Shown: piece by piece, positions 1 through 8,896 of the stretch
Position numbering within the stretch: the first letter of the stretch is position 1
Layout: each line of letters begins with the position of its first letter
DNA from: DATJHM01 sp035493895
GTDB taxonomy: Bacteria > Chloroflexota > Ktedonobacteria > Ktedonobacterales > Ktedonobacteraceae
Direction of reading: 5' to 3'
DNA length: 64,000 nt
Assembly (NCBI GenBank): GCA_035493895.1
Contig: DATJHM010000162.1
Location: 29,947 to 93,946, forward strand
Notes under the pieces: generated by a model
What the model was told of the DNA's origin: nothing
Database searches by the model: none
What the model saw: only the letters and a program-made list of their open reading frames with translations
Made by a program: the position numbers and the translations under genes

Positions 1-1881
1 CATTTGCCCCTTCAGGAAGAAACAGGCTCCTCGCAGATGGCAGAAAGCTTGCTTTTACGCTTAGCACAGCCTGCGCTATCACCTGAAGTAGAAAACATAC
101 ATACAAAAGCGCTCTCCAACAAGCCGGGCGAGCGCTATTCGTCATGCAGCATTTTCGTGCAGGCGCTAGAGCGTGCGTGGAAGGGCCTGCCACTGGCACC
201 GGAGCACGATCCTGAGAAGACGCTGGTCGCCCCCTGGAGCAGACAACGTCTCGAGCAAGAAATTGCTGATATGGCAACCTCTATCAAGCCAGCAGAACTT
301 GAACAGATGCTGAGCAATGCCATGCATCCTCTCATCAAACCGCCGATCCCTGATTACGTAGTAAACGCTGCGACACCGCCATACACGCCACCTCCGACGC
401 CCAATCAAACAGAAGGTACGGCCTCGCCCACCTATATCAAGCCTTCTATCCCCGAACAAATAGAAAATGCCTCCTCATCTACCTATATCAGGCCCGCGCT
501 AGAAAATGCCTCCTCATCCACTTACGTCAGGCCTCCTATCCCTGAACAACTGGCATCATCGTTGCTACATCCTCAGAGCAAAATCGGGCGGCGTGCATTG
601 ATCATAGGAGGAGCAGCGGCCGCAGTGGTGCTGGTGGGTGGGGGAACAACCTTAGCAGTGACAGCGACCCACAAAGGATCTCCGACGAAGTCATCCTTGC
701 CCAACGTCAACCCGGTCCATTTTACGCCCGGGCGGGCCATCGCCAGTCTCACCGGACACACTGGAGCTATCACAAATGTTGCCTGGTCCCCGGATGGACG
801 CTATCTGGTCTCAGCAGCCACTCTGGACAAATTTGCGATGTTATGGGATCTCTCTACGGTATTACACCAGCCGTCCTCCCAGTTGCAAATACTGAAACAA
901 CCCACACGCGAGTGGAATGTCTATCCCTTTGGACTCGATCCCGACCAGTTGCGTTGGACTCCCGATGGGCGCTCCCTGCTCACCATTACTTCGGATTGCC
1001 CCACACTGCTCGACGCCTTTTCCAGCACAGGCAAACCGCGCATCTATAGCGATCAAGCGATTAAAAAAGATCTGCTCCTCTTCTCTTGCCCTATAATCAG
1101 CCGCCAGAATGCCACATTGGCAGCGATTGATGGAAGCCTGCACCGCTATCATAAAATCGATCTCTGGCATTTAAACACGTTTACCACGCCATATACCAGC
1201 CTGACCTATACCGACGCAAATCAATTCATCGGCGATAGTAGCACCATGAACACCATCGCATGGTCTCCCGACAGTACACAAATAGCCGGGATCACGACCT
1301 TGAACGAAGTCGTTGTCTGGAACATCAAAAGCCATACGCCTGATGCCGTCATCAAACTGCCCGACGTCGTAAAAGACGAAGCGGACGCTCAGGTGTTTCG
1401 AATTACGATTACATGGTCGCCAATCAATCCGCACCTGCTCGCGGTTGCCAATATCGGCACCATAGATATTGTCGACATCCAACAAAAAAAAGTCATTCGG
1501 CAACTTTATACTGATGACCCGGAAGCGCTCAATACAGCGAAAGACCCAAATAACCCTTCAATAGTATTCCCAAATGTTGTGGGTATTACCTGGTCACCCG
1601 ATGGGCGTTACATTGCGGCAAGCTATGCACGCAGCAGTAAAGTGTTTGTCTGGGATTTACAGGCAAAAAACGCAAAAGTAGTGCATGGATTGACCATACA
1701 AAGCGCAATTTTTCCGCAAAACAGCAGCGTGACGGGTGGTACGAATACCATCAACGATCTCTCCTGGTCGCCTGATGGGCACTATCTGGCAGCCGGTTTC
1801 GACGATCACTCGATCACCATCTGGCGAGTTGACGCAGAGAAAAGCGCCGCGCAGGCAAGCCAGACACATCTCGTCTTATGA
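1..1881 (+). CDS. Receptor-type Ser/Thr protein kinase with WD40 sensor domain, 5'-truncated
   Basis: The reading frame is open to the left edge, so only the C-terminal 626 or so residues are visible. The first 60 residues (IHTKALSNKPGERYSS then FVQALERAW) match the last helices of a PknB-type kinase C-lobe; the catalytic core must lie upstream. A Pro-rich linker follows, with imperfect repeats of the type ENASSSTY(I/V)RP near residues 142-185, then one membrane segment (about 198-220) and an outer domain with WD40 units such as LTGHTGAITNVAWSPDGRY and later SWSPDGHY copies. By analogy with bacterial kinases of this plan it should sense something outside the membrane and phosphorylate cytoplasmic proteins. 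Ligand and targets cannot be read from the sequence. The stop overlaps the 3' end of the convergent methyltransferase gene by 6 bases. Confidence 0.8.
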   Translation, partial: HLPLQEETGSSQMAESLLLRLAQPALSPEVENIHTKALSNKPGERYSSCSIFVQALERAWKGLPLAPEHDPEKTLVAPWSRQRLEQEIADMATSIKPAELEQMLSNAMHPLIKPPIPDYVVNAATPPYTPPPTPNQTEGTASPTYIKPSIPEQIENASSSTYIRPALENASSSTYVRPPIPEQLASSLLHPQSKIGRRALIIGGAAAAVVLVGGGTTLAVTATHKGSPTKSSLPNVNPVHFTPGRAIASLTGHTGAITNVAWSPDGRYLVSAATLDKFAMLWDLSTVLHQPSSQLQILKQPTREWNVYPFGLDPDQLRWTPDGRSLLTITSDCPTLLDAFSSTGKPRIYSDQAIKKDLLLFSCPIISRQNATLAAIDGSLHRYHKIDLWHLNTFTTPYTSLTYTDANQFIGDSSTMNTIAWSPDSTQIAGITTLNEVVVWNIKSHTPDAVIKLPDVVKDEADAQVFRITITWSPINPHLLAVANIGTIDIVDIQQKKVIRQLYTDDPEALNTAKDPNNPSIVFPNVVGITWSPDGRYIAASYARSSKVFVWDLQAKNAKVVHGLTIQSAIFPQNSSVTGGTNTINDLSWSPDGHYLAAGFDDHSITIWRVDAEKSAAQASQTHLVL

Positions 1882-2667
1882 GCGTGCTAAAGCGATCATG
1901 AGATGAGAAGCATTGGTAAAAGGTTTGCCAGTATACGAGCCAATGAAAGGTTCGTAGCGAAATCCCGTCAGACGAAAGAGTAGTTCTAGCTCATGGGGAT
2001 AATAAACGTGCATGGTAAAAGGGGACTGATAGTGGCGGCGCGTACCATCTGCATCGACGACATCGTAGAGATAGTCATACGTAACCGTCTGGCATGCCGA
2101 GGCATAGCTCACGGCAGCGCTACGTTGCAGATGGCGTCCATCATTAGCGCGCACATCCAGATCCGTTGCACGTGGAACGCCATGCAGCGCCTGAGCCAGC
2201 AGTTGAAAATCAGGAGCGACCAGATCGACCACGAAGAGGCCGCCGCGGACAAGATGTGTATGGACATTTTCCCAGGCCGCAATCTGTGCAGCAAGATCGG
2301 TCAAATGGTGAGCTACGCCATAGGGCATCAGGATGACATCGAAACGCTCTTTGCAGGTGAACGAGCAAATATCGGCCTGGATAAGCCGTACCGTATCACG
2401 TACATCAGCAGGTTCAATAGACAAGCGTTCCTGTGCGCGTGCAAGCATCGCTGACTCGACATCCAGGCCCGTCACAAGAAAATTACTGGCTACCCCCTCA
2501 CGCGCCAGCGGTACGGTCAGACGGCCTGTACCACTGCCAATCTCCAACACATGCGCAGGATGTTCTCGCCGAAGTAGATCAAGCCAGAATGGAATATCGT
2601 TGACGGCACGCGACGCTACCTCTAAATCATAGTCAGCAGGGTAGCGATATATCTCTTCAACGGCCAT
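1876..2667 (-). CDS. Class I SAM-dependent methyltransferase
   Basis: The protein is about 263 residues with the Rossmann methyltransferase fold. Motif I is LEIGSGTGRL, followed by the acidic end of beta-2 (TGLDVESAML) and an IQADICSF stretch typical of motif II. It should transfer a methyl group from S-adenosylmethionine; the acceptor is unknown. I chose the ATG at 2667 (MAVEEIYRYP) because GGAGGGAG lies just upstream of it; an in-frame ATG at 2685 would place that ribosome site inside the gene. It is convergent with the WD40 kinase gene and stands alone. It could act on a small molecule, since the C-terminal half resembles ubiquinone/trans-aconitate-type enzymes, but that is only a family impression. 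Confidence 0.8.
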   Translation of the reverse strand: MAVEEIYRYPADYDLEVASRAVNDIPFWLDLLRREHPAHVLEIGSGTGRLTVPLAREGVASNFLVTGLDVESAMLARAQERLSIEPADVRDTVRLIQADICSFTCKERFDVILMPYGVAHHLTDLAAQIAAWENVHTHLVRGGLFVVDLVAPDFQLLAQALHGVPRATDLDVRANDGRHLQRSAAVSYASACQTVTYDYLYDVVDADGTRRHYQSPFTMHVYYPHELELLFRLTGFRYEPFIGSYTGKPFTNASHLMIALARS

Positions 2668-2888
2668 ATGCTCTCCCTCCTTCACTCATCCTATCAGGGG
2701 ATAAACGTGTGATCTACAATAGGATCTTTCATTGCATCTCCTTTTTCACACGCTTCAACAAACATAGACGTTTCTACATTCATAAGAACGAACACCATTT
2801 TACATGGTCAGGCCCATATTTCATCAACATCATTTAATGTCTGTATGCTGACCCTGTTCATTTCTCATAAAATCACGCCAAAAACAAT

Positions 2889-2934
2889 ATGGCTCCGGAA
2901 TAAATATTTTTATGGATATTTATTCCGGAGCCAT
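2889..2934 (-). terminator. Perfect 19-bp hairpin, probable intrinsic terminator
   Basis: Arms 2889-2907 and 2916-2934 are perfect reverse complements around an 8-base loop. On the minus strand the stem is followed by ATTGTTTT. It lies 14 bases beyond the stop of the small charged-protein gene and most likely ends its transcript. The stem is longer than most intrinsic terminators. Confidence 0.7.
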
Positions 2935-2947
2935 GATGAAAAAGAAG

Positions 2948-3175
2948 TCAGCTCTTCTTTTCTTTTTTCACCGCTTTTGCGGCTTTACGCATCTCTTTTT
3001 CTGCCTGTTCGCGTGTGCCAGTATCCTTATCACCTGACTCCTCGGAAGCCGCCTGCTGAGCCGCATGCCTGGCAGCATTGCGGATTTCCTCCTGCTGCTG
3101 TTTACGAGTTGCTTCGTCGACAGGATGTTCCGGCTTATACGTCTGATAGCGCATTTGATTTTTATCGTTACTCAT
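2948..3175 (-). CDS. Small highly charged hypothetical protein, 75 aa
   Basis: A 75-residue, Lys/Glu/Ala-rich, predicted helical protein with no hydrophobic segment and no cysteine (MSNDKNQMRYQTYKPEHPVD, then QQQEE and EKEMRKAAKAVKKEKKS). No family is recognised. Composition resembles small stress- or nucleic-acid-associated proteins, but that is only composition. It is judged real because it is followed at once by a strong terminator hairpin, has a purine-rich stretch (GAAGAGAAGAGGG) upstream of its ATG, and its codon use looks ordinary. It is a single-gene unit between the methyltransferase gene and the forward glucosaminidase gene. The 250 bases upstream of it hold no other gene. Confidence 0.6.
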   Translation of the reverse strand: MSNDKNQMRYQTYKPEHPVDEATRKQQQEEIRNAARHAAQQAASEESGDKDTGTREQAEKEMRKAAKAVKKEKKS

Positions 3176-3425
3176 GGCAAATACCCTCTTCTCTTCTCTT
3201 CATTCAGATAGCGACCTCGCTGATTGAGCATAGATAACAATTCCTGGTGATAGAATTGCCATATCTACTCCACGAAGCAGGTAAGCGATTCGCATACAAG
3301 CATATATTGTGCAGCTTGCCAGAAACACAACCGCGAGCCACCTCATCCGTAAAATAAGTACAAAATAAATAGCGGTAAAAACATCCATATTCTTATATCA
3401 GGCAAATTATATAGAAAGGCCTATA

Positions 3426-4127
3426 ATGTCAAACGCTTCCTATCCGCGCCCCTATCCTCCTCAGGTCCCTATCCCTACGCTCTATCCGCCGCCGCTTCCC
3501 AAAAAGCGCTCGCCGCTTACACTGCTCCTGACCTGTCTGGCAATAGTATGTATGTTTGCATTATGTTCATTGCTGGCCCTGGGTGGCACATTCCTCACGT
3601 TCCACACCTTTCATTCTGAGCCTACTCCTGCCCCTACGCCTACACCCATCCCAACACTTCCTCCATTAAAAGTTTATAGCGTGGTAGGAAAACCGACCGT
3701 GGATGCCGCATTTATCAACAGTGTCCTGAGCTACTACGACTCGCCCGCCAGTGGAAAGGGGCAGGCATTATATGATGATGGCGTACAGTATGGCATTAAT
3801 CCGGCTTATGCGCTGGCATTTTTTCTTGAAGAGAGCAACTTCGGCACAAAAGGGGTCGCAACCGTCACTCATGCCCTGGGAAATATTCGTGCCAGTGATG
3901 GTATGCCGCAGTATAAAGGATATCGCGCATATAAAACCTGGGAAGAGGGCTTTGCAGACTGGTACAAGCTCATTGCAACACAATATGTAGAAAAATGGAA
4001 CCTGTCTACAGTAGACCAGATCATTCCGGTCTATGCTCCCTCTGCCGATCACAACGATGAAACACAATATATCAGTGCCATCAAAATAGCAATCGAACGC
4101 TGGCGAAATGGCTACGTAGACATCTAA
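3426..4127 (+). CDS. Membrane-anchored glucosaminidase-domain protein
   Basis: A 233-residue protein with a Pro-rich cytoplasmic N-terminus (residues 1-28), one membrane segment (about 30-53), a short TPAPTPTPIPT linker and an outer domain from about 80 to the end. That domain has the layout of the glucosaminidase/lysozyme-like family: ALYDDGVQYGINPAYALAFF, then LEESNFGT, where the first Glu is the likely catalytic acid, and the LGNIRA and YRAYKTWEEGFADWY motifs. It probably cleaves or binds peptidoglycan glycan strands at the cell surface. AGAAAGG precedes the ATG. It appears monocistronic. A non-catalytic wall-binding role is possible, because the family also contains inactive members. Confidence 0.75.
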   Translation: MSNASYPRPYPPQVPIPTLYPPPLPKKRSPLTLLLTCLAIVCMFALCSLLALGGTFLTFHTFHSEPTPAPTPTPIPTLPPLKVYSVVGKPTVDAAFINSVLSYYDSPASGKGQALYDDGVQYGINPAYALAFFLEESNFGTKGVATVTHALGNIRASDGMPQYKGYRAYKTWEEGFADWYKLIATQYVEKWNLSTVDQIIPVYAPSADHNDETQYISAIKIAIERWRNGYVDI

Positions 4128-4490
4128 AACCTGTATAGTGAGAAGAGAGTCATAATAAAATACCTTGATTATTCAGCAACCAACTATTCAAGAGTACTAC
4201 AAGGTTTGCCAAAATACAGGCAGAGTACTACAGTAATGCTATACTTCATAAGAGAAACTAGTTGTGTTTCAACGTGCGCATAGTGTACTTCATGAGCCGA
4301 TAAAATCCTTGCAAGAGAAGATCAGCCCCATCACAGCGGATAGCTATGCTGCTTTCTCCTTTTTAGCTAAACCTGAATACATATTTCATTCTTATACACG
4401 AAAACCAGCAAACAGTACACTTCTATTTAATAGCAGCGTTGACAACCTCACAGCATACAAATATGCAAAATTCTTTCAAGGAAAGAAGAC
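4128..4490. other. Intergenic region, no gene seen
   Basis: This is 363 AT-rich bases between the glucosaminidase-like gene and the receptor kinase. A weak open frame exists here but has no ribosome site and no recognisable protein. The kinase promoter should lie here; I see no convincing -35/-10 pair. Confidence 0.5.
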
Positions 4491-6230
4491 ATGAGCGATA
4501 GAGTAGGACAACAAATTGGCAATTACCAGTTAAAGAAACTGCTAGGAGAGGGAAGTTTTGCTGAAGTTTATTTAGGAGAGCATATTTATTTAAAAACGCA
4601 GGCGGCAATAAAACTCTTAAAACTCCTATTAGAGCAAAAAAACCTCGACGCCTTCTTGACCGAAGCGCGCACCGTTGCGAATTTGATGCACCCCAATATC
4701 GTCAGGGTATTGGAATTTGGCGAACACGAAAACACTCCCTATCTGGTTATGGACTATGCTCCCGCTGGAACGCTCCGCAGCCAGCATCCCCGGGGCTCGC
4801 AACTAGAGATCACACAAATTGTTCCTTACGTACAACAGGTTGCTGCCGCTCTTCAGCATGCTCATAACCACAAAATTATTCATCGGGATGTAAAACCAGA
4901 AAATATGCTGGTAGGACGCAACGGAGAAATTTTGCTCAGCGATTTTGGCATTGCCGTCGCTTCGCAAAGCTCACGCTTTAACGGGATTATGGATGTGGGG
5001 GGAACGATTGCCTATATGGCACCCGAGCAGCTACAGGGAAAAGCAAGCGTCGCCAGTGATCAATATGCATTGGGCGCAGTCGTCTATGAATGGCTGACAG
5101 GCACATATCTCTTCCGTGGATCGTTTGCCGAGATAGGAAGTCAACATATCTTCGCGGTTCCGCCACTTGTGCGTGAGAAAATTTCATCCATCTCGCCAGA
5201 GATCGACCTGGTCCTACAAAAAGTCCTGGCAAAAGATCCGCAACAGCGATATCCCAGCATTCAAGACTTTGCGCAGGCTCTGGAGCAGGCCAGCCAGGCG
5301 ACAGAAGTAAGCGACGACAATACATCCATTAGCATCGATCAAGATACGCAGCCAGTCGTCCCCGTCACCTCGTCCCATCCGGTCAGCGTCGCTGCTTTGT
5401 CGATGGACTCATCTTCAGCGTTAGCCACGATCTTGCTCGAAAGCGCTCCGTCTTTCCCAACAGGTCAGCCGACGAAACCTATGAGGAGTCAACAAAAATA
5501 TTTCATAGTGGCAGGCATCCTGATGCTCTTGCTCATCAGCGGTGGTTTGTGGAGTATTTCCGCATTCAACAGGCCAGGACATGTAGCAGGAAAGACAGGC
5601 AAGGGCACTTCCACGACTACAACGGCTGCACAATATACTCCACTGGCGACAACAACGCCGATACCCACGCCAACCGCCGCCACAAAACCCGTCGTCGTGA
5701 TCATCTCCACACCTACTCCAACACCCACACCTACACCTACTCCAACACCCACGCCTACTCCAACACCCACGCCTACCCCGACAACAACTCCGACGCCCAC
5801 AATTACCACCTATCACGTCGTAGTTAATTCCTTACACGATCTCCCAGGACTGGATACAGGCATCAATGTCATGGCTGGTAGCCACATTACCATTACCGCT
5901 CAAGGCTCTGCTTCCTATGGAGGAACAATGATATGCGGTGGGGTCAACGGACTTGCATTAGCAAATCCTGATGGTCAACTCTCAGTCAACGGCAATGCAT
6001 GCCCCTCTCAGAATAGAAACCCGACAACAACACTCCCGACAGCACCTGTAGGTACATTACTGGGAGCCATCAATACAACGCCCTCCGCTCTTACACAGTG
6101 GTTTGCGGTTGGGAGCCACTATTCAAACACAATCACCACGAGTGGACGCCTATTTCTGATCTACAATGACATTCCAGCCTCCTATAGCAACAATGGCGGA
6201 ACCTATACAGTGACTATCTCAATAGGGTAG
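4491..6230 (+). CDS. Receptor-type Ser/Thr protein kinase with Thr-Pro linker and unknown outer domain
   Basis: This 579-residue protein starts with a complete PknB-type kinase domain (about 12-268): Gly loop GEGSFAEV (19-26), Lys41 in AAIK, Glu59 in the C-helix, catalytic HRDVKPEN (131-138), DFG at 151-153 and MAPEQ (176-180). All catalytic residues are present, so it should be active. A juxtamembrane region leads to one membrane segment (337-359), then a Thr-Pro repeat stalk (about 384-443) encoded by a short-period DNA repeat, and a 130-residue Ser/Thr/Gly-rich beta-like outer domain that I do not recognise. GGAAAG precedes the ATG. The outer domain is presumably a sensor. It stands alone, with no phosphatase or FHA gene beside it. 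Confidence 0.92.
   Translation: MSDRVGQQIGNYQLKKLLGEGSFAEVYLGEHIYLKTQAAIKLLKLLLEQKNLDAFLTEARTVANLMHPNIVRVLEFGEHENTPYLVMDYAPAGTLRSQHPRGSQLEITQIVPYVQQVAAALQHAHNHKIIHRDVKPENMLVGRNGEILLSDFGIAVASQSSRFNGIMDVGGTIAYMAPEQLQGKASVASDQYALGAVVYEWLTGTYLFRGSFAEIGSQHIFAVPPLVREKISSISPEIDLVLQKVLAKDPQQRYPSIQDFAQALEQASQATEVSDDNTSISIDQDTQPVVPVTSSHPVSVAALSMDSSSALATILLESAPSFPTGQPTKPMRSQQKYFIVAGILMLLLISGGLWSISAFNRPGHVAGKTGKGTSTTTTAAQYTPLATTTPIPTPTAATKPVVVIISTPTPTPTPTPTPTPTPTPTPTPTPTTTPTPTITTYHVVVNSLHDLPGLDTGINVMAGSHITITAQGSASYGGTMICGGVNGLALANPDGQLSVNGNACPSQNRNPTTTLPTAPVGTLLGAINTTPSALTQWFAVGSHYSNTITTSGRLFLIYNDIPASYSNNGGTYTVTISIG
5708..5790 (+). repeat. Short-period repeat encoding the Thr-Pro stalk
   Basis: Variants of ACACCCACACCTACTCC/ACGCC repeat head to tail and encode (TP)n. 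Such tracts change length by slippage in multiples of 6 bases without breaking the frame, so stalk length may vary between strains. Confidence 0.7.
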
Positions 6231-6426
6231 AAAGGATAGAAAAAAGACTTCAAAATCGTGAAAGGCTGGTCTTCAGCGCATACAAATCAGGAATATCTAG
6301 CATTGGCTATATGTTGCTATTAAGGGATGTTCGTGAAATATCACAAACAACCTGGGAGAGCGATATTTCGCCTGCATCCGCATGGTTCCATAGATATTTC
6401 ATAGTAGAAAAAAGAGGTAATGTTTC

Positions 6427-7374
6427 ATGGCTCTGAAGTTCGGCATATCCCTTCCCCAGGGATGGACAATGGACCTCGTGGGCATCAAAGATCCAGTTGA
6501 AGCGTACGAGACCATGACACAGGTTGCTCGGGTCGCTGATGAGACCGGGTACGACTCTGTCTGGCTAGTTGACCACTTTCATACGATTCCCCAACCCTCA
6601 CAAGAGGTAACCTTTGAGTGCTGGACGAGCACTGCGGCGCTGGCACGTGATACCAAACGCGTGCGTATCGGACAGATGGTTGCGTGTAATGGCTACCGTA
6701 ATCCGGCCCTGCTGGCGAAAATGGCCAGCACCGTCGATGTGCTGAGCCATGGACGCCTGAACTTTGGCATTGGGGCGGGCTGGTATGAACATGAGTATCG
6801 TGCCTATGGCTATGACTATCCCGATGCCCCGGAGCGCCTGCGCTATCTTCGTGAAGCTGTGCAGGTGATTCGCGCAATGTGGACGCAGGAAGAGGCGGTC
6901 TTCGAGGGCAAATATTATCAGGTACGCGGTGCGATCAACCAGCCAAAGGGTGTACAGAAACCGCATGTTCCCCTCTTGATTGGTGGCGGCGGCGAGAAAG
7001 TCACGCTCAAGCTGGTCGCGCAATATGGCGACGGCTGTAATGTCAGTGGTAGCTTTGATACCATTCGAAAAAAGTTTGCGATTCTCAAACAGCACTGTGA
7101 GACCGTGGGACGGGACTATGAGAGCATTCACCGCACATCAACCACATTCTGTTCCATCGCGGAAACAGATGAGCAAGCGCTGGCACAAATCCCCGATGCT
7201 GGCAGAACCCAGATGGGCGAACGTATCCAGAGCGCACTCATTGGCAGCCCTGATACTATTCGCAAACGGCTGGCGGAATATGAAGCAGCTGGCGTGCAAG
7301 AGTTGATGGTTGTTTTTGTGGATCGCACCAATCTTGGGCATATCCGCACCTTCGCCAAAGAGTTTATCGGCTGA
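6427..7374 (+). CDS. LLM-class F420-dependent oxidoreductase
   Basis: A 315-residue luciferase-like monooxygenase/F420-reductase TIM barrel. Family marks are DSVWLVDHFHT near the N-terminus, the RIGQMVACNGYRNPALLAKMAST stretch (seen in parts), the GRLNFGIGAGWYEHEYRAYG block, and PLLIGGGGEK with a C-terminal GSPDTIRKRLAEYEAAGVQE region. Flavin (F420 or FMN) is the expected cofactor; the substrate is unknown. AGAGG lies upstream of the ATG. The gene is monocistronic and followed by a terminator-like hairpin. Members of this family occur widely in F420-making Actinobacteria and Chloroflexota. An FMN-dependent monooxygenase role cannot be excluded from sequence alone. Confidence 0.87.
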   Translation: MALKFGISLPQGWTMDLVGIKDPVEAYETMTQVARVADETGYDSVWLVDHFHTIPQPSQEVTFECWTSTAALARDTKRVRIGQMVACNGYRNPALLAKMASTVDVLSHGRLNFGIGAGWYEHEYRAYGYDYPDAPERLRYLREAVQVIRAMWTQEEAVFEGKYYQVRGAINQPKGVQKPHVPLLIGGGGEKVTLKLVAQYGDGCNVSGSFDTIRKKFAILKQHCETVGRDYESIHRTSTTFCSIAETDEQALAQIPDAGRTQMGERIQSALIGSPDTIRKRLAEYEAAGVQELMVVFVDRTNLGHIRTFAKEFIG

Positions 7375-7388
7375 TGTATATTTAGAAA

Positions 7389-7437
7389 TGGACCCCTTGC
7401 GCCAGAGATTCTGCGTGAGGGGCCCACTTTTATTGTT
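7389..7437 (+). terminator. Probable intrinsic terminator
   Basis: An imperfect, G-U-containing stem (GGACCCCTTGCGC against GCGTGAGGGGCCC) is followed by ACTTTTATTGTTTAT. It lies directly after the LLM oxidoreductase stop. Confidence 0.6.
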
Positions 7438-7465
7438 TATGCAGCTAAAAAATAGATAGATATTT

Positions 7466-8716
7466 TTATCTAATAAAACTGTCCATACCCTTTTCCAATA
7501 ACCCTTCCATAGCTAATGCATTCGCACCAATGACGCCAACCACATGATCCAATTTCGTCGGAACAATCGAAATATGACGAGTAGCAAGTGGGAGCGAACG
7601 TTGATAAATAACACTGCGAATTTCAGCAAGGAGAATATTCCCAATACGCGCAACGCCTCCACCTATCACAATCATATCAGGATTGAGGAGGCTAACGAGA
7701 ATAGCGAGCGCTTCACCAATTAACTTTGCTGCTTCACGAATAATAGCAATAGCACAGGCATCACCTCTGGCTGCGGCTTTTCCCACATTTACCGCATCCA
7801 AACATCCCTTCTCTTCCAGCATCTCGCATAATAAGGACGAGCTATCCTTCCTCGCAGCTTCCTCAGCTCTTCGTGCCAGCGCATCGCCTCCTGCCAATGC
7901 GCCAAGGCATCCTTTATTTCCACAAATGCAGAGGGGACCATTCGGGTCCAGAGAAATATGGCCCAGGTCACCTGCACTCCCCTGCGCTCCACGGTAAAGC
8001 GTCCCATTGGCGATAATTCCACTACCAATGCCCGTGCCCACTTTGACAAAAATAACATGATGAACACCGATCGCGGCACCACGCCGATGTTCACCCAGCG
8101 CCATCACATTCGCATCGTTATCGACAAAAACAGGTGCACTGTATTCATCAATAAACGCTTCCTTGAAGGGAAAACGATCCCATTCCGGCATCTGGGGAGG
8201 CGCAAACGGAATGCCCGTCCCATGCTCGACCGGACCCGGAATACCAATGCCAATGCCAACGACCTGCTGCGGTGTTGCCCCTTGCTCTGCCAACAATGCG
8301 GTGAGTAATGTCTTTATACGAGGCAAGATGACTTCGGGGCCATGTCTGATATGGCAGCTCTCACTTCTGCGTGCGAGAATACTCCCCCCCAGCGTCGTGA
8401 GCGCAACATCCATCGAGGTCACGCCAAGATCTACTGCGGCAATCAAACCAGCAGTACGCGGGATATAGAGGAGTGTGGAAGGACGCCCCCCGTCTGAGTC
8501 TTTCAGCCCCTCCTCGGCAAGAAGACCAGCTTGAAGTAATCCGGCTACCTCTCCAGAAATTTTGCTTCTGCTTACCCCAAAAGCCTCGACGATCTGCGCT
8601 CTCGATATAGGTTTTGCTTGAGCATGGATATATTTGAGAATCTCCACTTGCCCTCTTGCTTCAATGGAGAAAGGACTAGAACCCTGTTTTTCTTGCCTGG
8701 CACCTTGTATCTTCAT
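7466..8716 (-). CDS. ROK-family transcriptional regulator (NagC/XylR type)
   Basis: About 416 residues: an N-terminal winged helix (EILKYIHAQAKPISRAQIVE, then FGVSRSKISGEV) followed by a sugar-kinase-like ROK domain with the phosphate loop DLGVTSMDVALTTLGG, GIGIPGPV and the zinc motif GHISLDP..CICGNKGCLG. Regulators of this family bind a sugar or sugar phosphate in the ROK domain and release operator DNA. I prefer the ATG at 8716 (MKIQGARQEK). A longer frame starts with TTG at 8785, inside the palindromic operator, which is unlikely. It faces the sugar-catabolism operon across a short shared regulatory region, the standard arrangement for a local, self-controlled repressor. Confidence 0.9.
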   Translation of the reverse strand: MKIQGARQEKQGSSPFSIEARGQVEILKYIHAQAKPISRAQIVEAFGVSRSKISGEVAGLLQAGLLAEEGLKDSDGGRPSTLLYIPRTAGLIAAVDLGVTSMDVALTTLGGSILARRSESCHIRHGPEVILPRIKTLLTALLAEQGATPQQVVGIGIGIPGPVEHGTGIPFAPPQMPEWDRFPFKEAFIDEYSAPVFVDNDANVMALGEHRRGAAIGVHHVIFVKVGTGIGSGIIANGTLYRGAQGSAGDLGHISLDPNGPLCICGNKGCLGALAGGDALARRAEEAARKDSSSLLCEMLEEKGCLDAVNVGKAAARGDACAIAIIREAAKLIGEALAILVSLLNPDMIVIGGGVARIGNILLAEIRSVIYQRSLPLATRHISIVPTKLDHVVGVIGANALAMEGLLEKGMDSFIR

Positions 8717-8770
8717 GCAGCAAATATAACATACATTTGTCTCCCATGCAACAAGTAATGATTTTTCAGA

Positions 8771-8803
8771 AAGATCTTTTGACAAAATTTGTCAAAAGAT
8801 CTT
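8771..8803. promoter_or_regulatory. Perfect inverted repeat, probable ROK repressor operator
   Basis: Arms AAGATCTTTTGAC (8771-8783) and GTCAAAAGATCTT (8791-8803) are exact reverse complements around AAAATTT. The site sits between the ROK gene and the epimerase gene. It contains TTGACA- and TTGTCA-like -35 boxes; TTGTCA (8789-8794) with TTATAT (8813-8818) at 18-base spacing would drive the rightward operon. Occupancy would block both directions. Confidence 0.7.
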
Positions 8804-8896
8804 GATAACCTGTTATATATATGTTATTTAATATTTGCAACAACGAACGACGTCGTTTGATCACTGATATTGGTTTCATTAGGAGAGGATGTAACA

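Noticed and set aside
4264..4494. 76-residue forward frame before the receptor kinase
   Set aside because: No ribosome site, no recognisable content, and it overlaps the kinase start. Judged non-coding.
5489..5809. Antisense Gly-Val repeat frame opposite the kinase stalk
   Set aside because: It is the reverse reading of the Thr-Pro repeat and has no independent support.
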